From NCBI GenBank assembly GCA_001796415.1, contig MGML01000190.1, positions 5,288 to 10,920 on the forward strand: a DNA stretch of 5,633 nucleotides, read 5' to 3'. Shown piece after piece: positions 1-4,309 of the stretch (position 1 is its first letter; every line of letters begins with the position of its first letter). The notes beneath the pieces were generated by a model. It saw only the letters and a program-made list of their open reading frames with translations. It was not told the origin of the DNA and made no database searches. The stretch is from Chloroflexi bacterium RBG_13_46_14 (GTDB lineage: Bacteria; Chloroflexota; Dehalococcoidia; Dehalococcoidales; UBA2162). A program made the translations under genes and the position numbers.

Positions 1-17
1 GTCATGACTTTACTCAC
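1..17 (-). CDS. Possible start of a further gene, cut by the window edge
   Basis: On the minus strand a GGGAGG Shine-Dalgarno-like run (27-32) lies 9 bases before a GTG codon (15-17). That codon opens a frame reading V/M-S-K-V-M before the window ends. An in-frame ATG follows at 3-5. The site lies about 120 bases beyond the amidohydrolase stop and on the same strand, so it could be the next gene of the operon or the first gene of another unit. Only five codons are visible, so no function can be proposed. The call rests on the ribosome binding site and its spacing. Confidence 0.25.
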
Positions 18-73
18 AAAATCAAACCTCCCACCTATTATTTAAAGATAAAATCTTACAAATAGAATTCTAC

Positions 74-125
74 CTGAAACGATACTTATTATGGCATCCT
101 ATTTTACCATTAGTATTCGTTTCAG
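74..125 (-). terminator. Long imperfect hairpin after the amidohydrolase gene, possible transcript end
   Basis: Perfect 9-base arms CTGAAACGA (74-82) and TCGTTTCAG (117-125) are extended inward, past a one-base bulge, by TACT (83-86) with AGTA (112-115). A further ATGG (91-94) pairs with CCAT (107-110) across an internal loop. The structure starts 14 bases after the amidohydrolase stop codon, where an operon 3' end is expected. No run of U follows it on the minus strand, so it is not a textbook intrinsic terminator; it could instead stabilise the 3' end. Farther on there is a 10-base palindrome TAGAATTCTA (63-72) and a small AT-only stem (45-49 with 53-57) followed by a T-rich stretch. Confidence 0.4.
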
Positions 126-139
126 ATAGAGCTGTTAAC

Positions 140-1132
140 TTAAATCGGAATACGCAGCAATTTTATAGCGTTATCTGCGAAGATTTTCTTCTTATCTTCA
201 TCGGTAATGTTCATGTCATTTATGGCATCGATTGTGGCGCGGTAGCTTCGACCGCCCCAGAAGTAATCTCCCAGGGGCAGATCGGCGCCGAAAACCAGCT
301 TGTCCGGACCCCAGAAGTCATACGCCAGCATGAGGGCTGGAGTATTACCGTGAATGGCGGTATCGTTGTAGAACATCTTATAGTATTCAAGGGGAGTCCT
401 GGTGACATTTGAAAGGAATCTTCTCTGACTACCATAGTGCTGGTAGATTCTCCCCGCATAGAAAGAGACCATTCCTCCACAATGGTGGGTGACAATCTTC
501 AGGTTCGGATATTTGTCGAGGATACCACTGAATATGATTCTGGTCATGGCAACGGTCGTTTCGTAAGGCCAGCCGAAATTACCGGCGATGTTGTACTTCG
601 ATTCTTTTTCCGTTGCATAATCGGAAAATTCCGGTGGCCTCCAGGGATGGATGTAAACAGGAAGGTCATAATTGGCCATTTTCTCCCAGAGAGGCAGAAA
701 TTCCGGCGCATCAAGAGGTTTGCCGTTGATATTGGAATGGACATATATACCCCTGAAACCCAATTCCCTGATAGCCCGGTCGGTCTCCTGTAAAGCAGCC
801 TCGATATTATTCATGGGTAAAAGAGCGATAGCCGCGACAAATCTGTCCCGGTACTTCAGACAGAGTTCAGCCATTTCGTCATTAGCCATCTTTGCCAGCT
901 CAACGGTTTGACTCTCATTTGCGAAATACTCAATTGGCGGTACAGGGCCGATGGTCAAGACCTGAAGAACCTCGGGAAACTTATCCATTATTCGAAATCT
1001 TGCGTCCATGTCATAGAGTGGTACACATGGACCGAGCATATTGTTATACATGACTGGATATTTCTCCCGGATAAACTCCGTATATTTGAGAGGTGAGATA
1101 TGGGCATATGCATCGATGATAATCGTGTTCAT
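140..1132 (-). CDS. Amidohydrolase-2 family protein (ACMSD-like TIM barrel) with an altered first metal ligand
   Basis: The 330-residue protein has the layout of the amidohydrolase-2 family, which includes ACMSD, gamma-resorcylate decarboxylase and 4-oxalomesaconate hydratase: metal-dependent cytosolic enzymes that decarboxylate, hydrate or hydrolyse ring and ring-cleavage acids. Visible landmarks are IDAYAH at residues 6-11, IHP with His162 after the fourth strand region, THHCGG with His216/His217, and GADLP with Asp284 near the end. These correspond to the family's HxH, His, His and Asp ligand positions. The exception is residue 9, normally the first His of HxH, which is Tyr (codon TAT, 1106-1108); His11 is kept. 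The start is supported by AGGAG (1140-1144) 7 bases upstream. There is no signal peptide. It is the last of three closely spaced genes after a reductase and an SDR, which fits a catabolic role on the same compound. Substrate and reaction type are not determinable here. The family call is secure; the exact activity is open. Confidence 0.9.
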   Translation of the reverse strand: MNTIIIDAYAHISPLKYTEFIREKYPVMYNNMLGPCVPLYDMDARFRIMDKFPEVLQVLTIGPVPPIEYFANESQTVELAKMANDEMAELCLKYRDRFVAAIALLPMNNIEAALQETDRAIRELGFRGIYVHSNINGKPLDAPEFLPLWEKMANYDLPVYIHPWRPPEFSDYATEKESKYNIAGNFGWPYETTVAMTRIIFSGILDKYPNLKIVTHHCGGMVSFYAGRIYQHYGSQRRFLSNVTRTPLEYYKMFYNDTAIHGNTPALMLAYDFWGPDKLVFGADLPLGDYFWGGRSYRATIDAINDMNITDEDKKKIFADNAIKLLRIPI

Positions 1133-1139
1133 TTCTATT

Positions 1140-1144
1140 CTCCT
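1140..1144 (-). promoter_or_regulatory. Ribosome binding site of the amidohydrolase gene
   Basis: The minus strand reads AGGAG, continuing as AGGAGAAT, 7 bases before the ATG at 1130-1132. It supports that start and independent translation of the third gene, since the preceding SDR stop is 56 bases away and coupling would be weak. Confidence 0.75.
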
Positions 1145-1167
1145 GATTTCTATTCGTCATTATTACT

Positions 1168-1186
1168 ACCATGTTTGAATCATGGT
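1168..1186 (-). repeat. Small intercistronic hairpin between the SDR and amidohydrolase genes
   Basis: Six-base arms ACCATG (1168-1173) and CATGGT (1181-1186) flank a 7-base loop. The hairpin begins 2 bases after the SDR stop codon and ends 23 bases before the amidohydrolase ribosome binding site. It has no U-tract, so it is unlikely to terminate transcription. A role in mRNA processing or in tuning the third gene is possible, but a 6-bp stem can also arise by chance. Confidence 0.35.
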
Positions 1187-1188
1187 TT

Positions 1189-1962
1189 CTATATCATCGA
1201 ATTTCCTCCGTTCACGCTTATGGTTTGTCCGACAATATCACTGGCTATGTCCGACACCAGAAATGTAACCATACCGGCAACATCCTGAGGTTCGGTAAGT
1301 CTCTTTAGCGGCAGACTCTGCCTGATGCTTTCAACCATTTCAGGACTGTGTATTTTACCATCCGGTCCCCGTAAAAAGTTGGTTGTCGACAATCCGGGGC
1401 AAACGCAATTAACATTTATTCCCTTATCGGCTACTTCGGCGGCTACAGATTTTGTGAAGGTAATAACAGCTCCTTTACAGGCAGCATATACCGAATTATT
1501 GGGGCTGCCGGTTCTTCCAAGTCCTGAAGCAATATTGACTATCTTACCGTAATTCCGTTCAAGCATCTGTGGCAGGACAGCTTTGGTGCAGTTCATCACT
1601 CCGATAAATAAAAGGTTTATTGTTTTTACCCAGTCTTCCTCTCTGGTCAGGTGAATCGGACCTCCAGCCCCGCCTGCTCCGGCATTATTGACGAGTATAT
1701 CTATCCTGCCGAATTCCTCAAGCGCGTTCTGCACCATCTCGTGTACCTGGGTACTGCTGCCTACGTCAGCTTTGATACCGATAGCTCTTCTCCCTGAATT
1801 CCTTATCTCAGCGGCCGTTTGTTCTGCTGCTTCCAGGTTAATGTCGTTCACCACTACGTCACAGCCTTCATTAGCCATTGTCACGGCTGTAGCGTGCCCA
1901 AAACCTATCTGGCTGCCTGCGCCTGTTATTAAAGCTACCTTACCTTGAAGATTAAGGTTCAT
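1189..1962 (-). CDS. Short-chain dehydrogenase/reductase (classical SDR, FabG-like)
   Basis: The 257-residue protein is a classical SDR, the usual 250-residue size: a soluble NAD(P)-dependent enzyme that interconverts a hydroxyl and a carbonyl. The cofactor segment TGAGSQIG is at residues 13-20, with Gln18 where the consensus TGxxxGxG has its second glycine. Asp40 closes the second strand (VVVND), which favours NAD(H) over NADP(H). Asp66, the NNAG motif (92-95), catalytic Asn116, Ser146, Tyr159 and Lys163 (YxxxK) and CPG (188-190) are all present, so it should be active. The C-terminus ends SVNGG plus a short tail, as usual. The ATG is preceded by AGGGGG at 5 bases. The gene starts 26 bases after the reductase stop, so co-transcription is very likely. 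Annotators would probably call it 3-oxoacyl-ACP reductase or glucose/3-hydroxyacyl-CoA dehydrogenase-like. The operon context argues for a catabolic hydroxy/keto substrate rather than fatty acid synthesis, but this is inference. Confidence 0.93.
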   Translation of the reverse strand: MNLNLQGKVALITGAGSQIGFGHATAVTMANEGCDVVVNDINLEAAEQTAAEIRNSGRRAIGIKADVGSSTQVHEMVQNALEEFGRIDILVNNAGAGGAGGPIHLTREEDWVKTINLLFIGVMNCTKAVLPQMLERNYGKIVNIASGLGRTGSPNNSVYAACKGAVITFTKSVAAEVADKGINVNCVCPGLSTTNFLRGPDGKIHSPEMVESIRQSLPLKRLTEPQDVAGMVTFLVSDIASDIVGQTISVNGGNSMI

Positions 1963-1967
1963 ATCAG

Positions 1968-1973
1968 CCCCCT
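1968..1973 (-). promoter_or_regulatory. Ribosome binding site of the SDR gene
   Basis: AGGGGG on the minus strand sits 5 bases before the ATG at 1960-1962, inside the 26-base gap after the reductase stop. Translation of the two genes could be coupled by ribosomes finishing the reductase. Confidence 0.65.
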
Positions 1974-1988
1974 GTTACTCTGGAGATT

Positions 1989-3968
1989 TTATAATTTTAG
2001 TCCTATTTCAGCTCCGCCACGCATGGCGGCAAAGATACTCCGCTTTCCCGCACAATCGCCAATTGTATATACCTCGGGTATAACTCCCTTCAGTTCTTCT
2101 GCTAACGTATTATCGTTTTCGGAACCTGTTGCCAGTACAACGGTATCGGCTTTCAGGAAAGCAAACACATCATTCCTGTTCTTTTCGTCTCCGCTGCTCC
2201 ACCAGAAATTCACGCCGCTTTCGGTAATACTGTCCGGTATTGAGAAAGGATACAAATGAACACCGTACTCTATCAGGCTATGAAACAAAGCGGGTTTCAG
2301 GTTACGACCCAGCCCTCGCCCTATCTGACTCCTGGTAATAACCGACACTTTTTTCCCTTTCTCAGCAAGGAAAAGAGCCGTACCCAGACCAACGATCCGA
2401 CCGCCTATGATTACTATTTCCCGTCCGGTATCTGCCTTGCCCAGTAATACATCGACGGCCTGGACAACATGTTGATTATCGATACCGGGTATGTCCGGTT
2501 TTGCAGGTATCGAACCTGTTGCCACCACTACAGCATCAGGCTGCATAACTTCAACGAGTTGTCTGTCAACTGTCTTGTTAAGATGGACATTCACCCCGGC
2601 TCTATTCAGTCCTGTCGAAAGGTAATTAATCAGGCTGCTCTGTTCAGGAAGGTGGGCGGCTACTGCTTTCCATTGTCCCCCCAGAGCGTCACTTTTTTCA
2701 TATAGAGACGTTTCATGCCCGCGTTCTGCCAGTATTCGGGCGGCTTCCATACCGGCAGGACCTCCACCTATTACCATAATCCTTTTCTTCTTTTGCGCAG
2801 GTTCGACGCTGTATTCGAGTTCTTTTCCCAGAGCCGGATTGACCGTGCAGTTGGCATATCCTCCCAGCGTGCCCCCTGCCTGGCAGTGACCGCAGTAAAT
2901 ACATGGCTTTATTTCATCCAGTCTTCCTTCACGAACTTTATTTGGCAGGTCAGGATCTGCCATCAGCGGTCTACCCATCTGGATGAAATCAGCCAGACCC
3001 TCTTCCAGTATGCGTTCTCCCAGAACAGGATTGATTTTTCCTACCGCCATTACCGTGGCGCCGGTGGCTTTTTTTATAGCTGCGGCCGAAGGAACGAGAA
3101 GACCTGACGGCTGGTACATAGTGACGAACTGCCAGTGACTGCTCTCCGATGGTCCGGACGAGATATCCAGTATGTCCACACCGGCATCGACAAACATCCT
3201 GGCATGTTCTATCCCCTCATCGAGAGTGATGCCGCCTTCGATATGGTCGTCACCATTCATTCTGAACAGGATAGGGAAGTCCGGACCGACAGCTTTCCTC
3301 ACTCTCCTGATGATTTCACAGGCAAATCTCGCCCGGTTCTCAGCACTCCCGCCATATTTATCCGTTCTCCTGTTTTCCCTCGGAGAGAGAAACTGATGGA
3401 TTAAATAGGCATGACAGCCCTGTATTCTGACAAGGTCGAATCCTGCCGTTACTCCACGTTCCGCTGCCTGTCCGAATGCTTCTACTATATCGGCAATCTC
3501 GTCTTCTGTCAGTGTATGTGTTTCGAATCCGGTTACGGGATCCTTTGTCCCGGTAGCCGTAACCACCCTGTTCCACTCAGGCCGGTCGGTGAATGGTCTC
3601 ATCTGGACCATCCGCGCCAGAGCTGCTCCCTGGTGACTCAATGAAAATGAAGCCTTTGTCCCGTATGAGTGAATTCGCTTAGTCCAGCGTTTAACGCTTT
3701 CAACGTGTTCACTATCAGTTATGGTCAGAACTCCCGGAGAAAAAGCTGTGACGCTATCATATGGAGGTCCCAGCGAGGAAGTTGTTGGCTGGATTAACCC
3801 GACTCCACCCCTGGCTCTTGCCTCATGGAATGCTATCAGGCGGTCTGTCATGAAACCGTCTTTAGTGCCGAAAGCGAAACCATGACCAAGGGGTGCCATT
3901 ACAATCCTGTTTTTTACTTCCAACTTGCCAATCTTGCCAGGCTCGAAGAGTTTTTTAAATTGTGTCAT
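1989..3968 (-). CDS. Old Yellow Enzyme-type FMN / 4Fe-4S / FAD oxidoreductase (2,4-dienoyl-CoA reductase / enoate reductase / TMADH family)
   Basis: The 659-residue, three-part protein matches the length of 2,4-dienoyl-CoA reductase, 2-enoate reductase, BaiCD-type and trimethylamine dehydrogenase proteins: soluble enzymes that pass electrons through FAD, a 4Fe-4S cluster and FMN. Residues 1-350 form the FMN barrel, with SHQG (His112), QGCHAYL (Gln183, His186, Tyr188), TDKYGGSAENR (about 202-212) and the phosphate-binding GRP (332-334). A cluster motif C-x2-C-x2-C-x11-C uses Cys356, 359, 362 and 374. The FAD domain has GGGPAG (401-406), Glu424 at the end of its second strand, two ATG motifs (483-485, 613-615) and IGD (Asp638). 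The inserted NAD(P) domain reads GGRIVG (522-527), with Arg524 replacing a fingerprint glycine. His186/Tyr188 resemble TMADH His172/Tyr174, but Gln183 replaces its Tyr169. Annotation as NADH:flavin oxidoreductase or 2,4-dienoyl-CoA reductase is likely; substrate unknown. ATG at 3968 is preferred to GTG at 3971 because of Shine-Dalgarno spacing. First gene of the operon. Confidence 0.93.
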   Translation of the reverse strand: MTQFKKLFEPGKIGKLEVKNRIVMAPLGHGFAFGTKDGFMTDRLIAFHEARARGGVGLIQPTTSSLGPPYDSVTAFSPGVLTITDSEHVESVKRWTKRIHSYGTKASFSLSHQGAALARMVQMRPFTDRPEWNRVVTATGTKDPVTGFETHTLTEDEIADIVEAFGQAAERGVTAGFDLVRIQGCHAYLIHQFLSPRENRRTDKYGGSAENRARFACEIIRRVRKAVGPDFPILFRMNGDDHIEGGITLDEGIEHARMFVDAGVDILDISSGPSESSHWQFVTMYQPSGLLVPSAAAIKKATGATVMAVGKINPVLGERILEEGLADFIQMGRPLMADPDLPNKVREGRLDEIKPCIYCGHCQAGGTLGGYANCTVNPALGKELEYSVEPAQKKKRIMVIGGGPAGMEAARILAERGHETSLYEKSDALGGQWKAVAAHLPEQSSLINYLSTGLNRAGVNVHLNKTVDRQLVEVMQPDAVVVATGSIPAKPDIPGIDNQHVVQAVDVLLGKADTGREIVIIGGRIVGLGTALFLAEKGKKVSVITRSQIGRGLGRNLKPALFHSLIEYGVHLYPFSIPDSITESGVNFWWSSGDEKNRNDVFAFLKADTVVLATGSENDNTLAEELKGVIPEVYTIGDCAGKRSIFAAMRGGAEIGLKL

Positions 3969-3973
3969 CACTA

Positions 3974-3979
3974 CCTCTC
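3974..3979 (-). promoter_or_regulatory. Ribosome binding site deciding the reductase start
   Basis: GAGAGG on the minus strand is 5 bases from the ATG at 3966-3968 but only 2 bases from the adjacent in-frame GTG at 3969-3971. The 5-base spacing favours the ATG, giving 659 rather than 660 residues. Its outermost base overlaps the hairpin at 3979-3993. Confidence 0.65.
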
Positions 3980-3993
3980 GATAATATTTATCG
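3979..3993 (-). promoter_or_regulatory. Perfect 6-3-6 dyad abutting the reductase Shine-Dalgarno
   Basis: CGATAA (3979-3984) and TTATCG (3988-3993) are perfect inverted arms around a 3-base centre. In RNA this is a small hairpin whose 3' base is the first base of GAGAGG, so folding, or a protein bound here, would touch the ribosome binding site directly. It could equally be a DNA operator half-turn site. Confidence 0.4.
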
Positions 3994-4008
3994 GGAAGCG
4001 CTGCTCCC
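3993..4008 (-). repeat. GC-rich leader hairpin upstream of the reductase
   Basis: GGGAAGC (3993-3999) can pair with GCTCCC (4003-4008) across a 3-base loop with one bulged base. It shares base 3993 with the neighbouring dyad and is the only GC-rich element in the leader. The stem is short; folding is plausible but not proven. Confidence 0.3.
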
Positions 4009-4009
4009 C

Positions 4010-4031
4010 ATATGTATAGATTTATACATAT
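4010..4031. promoter_or_regulatory. 22-base operator-like palindrome upstream of the reductase
   Basis: Perfect 9-base arms ATATGTATA (4010-4018) and TATACATAT (4023-4031) surround GATT. The dyad ends 41 bases upstream of the ATG. Its length and symmetry suit a dimeric repressor of TetR, GntR or MarR type, which often control small catabolic operons. No regulator gene lies in the window, so the partner is unknown. The AT-only character raises the chance of accident, but 9+9 perfect pairs with a 4-base spacer is strong. Confidence 0.5.
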
Positions 4032-4059
4032 CAGGTATTGAAATTGTTAGGTTGAAGAT

Positions 4060-4065
4060 ATTATA
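4060..4065 (-). promoter_or_regulatory. Candidate -10 element of the operon (consensus TATAAT)
   Basis: The minus strand reads TATAAT here. No good -35 lies 16-18 bases upstream (best about 2 of 6 matches), so it would need an activator or be weak. Initiation near 4053 would put the 4010-4031 palindrome just downstream of the start, a blocking position. Confidence 0.3.
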
Positions 4066-4139
4066 TTGCGTTATCCGGATTCTTTACCTGGTGACTCAGC
4101 AGCGTCTTATTATCAAAGAAGGATAAATTTAGTGTGTAT

Positions 4140-4168
4140 AGTCTATCGTTACCTCATTAACATGTCAA
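4140..4168 (-). promoter_or_regulatory. Candidate promoter of the reductase-SDR-amidohydrolase operon
   Basis: A perfect TTGACA on the minus strand (4163-4168) is followed after 17 bases by TAGACT (4140-4145), which matches TATAAT at four positions including A2 and T6. A start near 4133 would give a leader of about 165 bases containing the palindrome and hairpins before the reductase. The -35 lies inside one arm of the inverted repeat 4162-4198, so a protein bound to that repeat would compete with RNA polymerase. Confidence 0.4.
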
Positions 4169-4198
4169 GCTGAAGAGAAGACTGGTTTGCCTTGACAT
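4162..4198. repeat. Inverted repeat with 8-base arms containing TTGACA
   Basis: ATGTCAAG (4162-4169) and CTTGACAT (4191-4198) are perfect inverted arms around 21 bases. The right arm, extended by C4199, can also pair as TGACATC with GATGTCA at 4219-4225, so this segment has two possible partners. Confidence 0.5.
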
Positions 4199-4248
4199 CT
4201 TAAATCAGATTTGTATACGATGTCACTCATTTCACAATCTGATTTAAG
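4199..4248. repeat. Perfect 13-base inverted repeat downstream of the enolase-superfamily gene
   Basis: CTTAAATCAGATT (4199-4211) and AATCTGATTTAAG (4236-4248) match at all 13 positions around a 24-base spacer; a one-base bulge allows two more pairs. It directly abuts the 4162-4198 repeat, giving two tandem hairpins in either transcript. It begins 61 bases beyond the stop of the upstream gene but is AT-rich and lacks a U-tract, so an operator or RNA switch fits at least as well as a terminator. The core AAATCAGATTT is itself an 11-base dyad. Confidence 0.6.
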
Positions 4249-4250
4249 TA

Positions 4251-4267
4251 AAATTAGATTTAATCTA
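4251..4267. repeat. Third AAATYAGATTT copy with a TAGATT/AATCTA dyad
   Basis: AAATTAGATTT (4251-4261) differs at one base from AAATCAGATTT at 4202-4212, and overlaps the 6-1-6 dyad formed by TAGATT (4255-4260) and AATCTA (4262-4267). On the minus strand a short stem here is followed by ATTTTA, so it could also be a weak end signal for the upstream gene. Confidence 0.35.
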
Positions 4268-4309
4268 TAATTGAGACTTGTAAAAGCCAAGAAATTACCT
4301 TCATTATTC

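Larger units (their letters stand above)
3969..4309. other. AT-rich intergenic control region between the enolase-superfamily gene and the operon
   Basis: About 340 bases without a credible gene on either strand; one 60-base line (4201-4260) has 15 G+C, against about half in the genes. It is unusually dense in inverted repeats. A proximal cluster (3979-4031) sits just before the reductase, and a distal cluster (4162-4267) is near the end of the upstream gene, with two candidate promoter elements between or overlapping them. It is the likely promoter and regulatory region of the three-gene operon and also the 3' end of the upstream transcript. No tRNA-like or known riboswitch consensus was recognised. 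Confidence 0.6.

Noticed and set aside
437..793. Plus-strand open frame opposite the amidohydrolase gene (118 codons), and similar plus-strand frames at 672-911, 1325-1552, 1688-2259, 2715-3107, 3135-3404, 4816-5129 and 5210-5482
   Set aside because: All lie antisense to strong minus-strand genes, show no family motif or clear ribosome binding site, and have compositions expected of a shadow frame.
2713..2904. Minus-strand frame within the reductase (also 3358-3576 and 544-744 and 220-495 in other genes)
   Set aside because: They are out-of-frame readings of the same strand as real genes with intact motifs. None carries recognisable domain features.
3969..3971. GTG as the start of the reductase
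   Set aside because: It is only 2 bases from the Shine-Dalgarno run; the next codon, ATG, has a 5-base spacing and is preferred. The difference is one residue.
4192..4219. Plus-strand promoter TTGACA (4192-4197) with TATACG or TACGAT downstream
   Set aside because: No plus-strand gene follows; the hexamer is the mirror of the minus-strand arm and is explained by the inverted repeat. An antisense RNA cannot be excluded but nothing supports it.
4199..4248. Intrinsic terminator of the enolase-superfamily gene
   Set aside because: The stem is mostly A/T, the loop is 24 bases and no U-run follows, so it is kept only as an inverted repeat with unknown role.
3972..4309. CRISPR-like or tRNA-like content in the gap
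   Set aside because: The repeats are inverted, few and unevenly spaced, and no cloverleaf or anticodon arm can be drawn.
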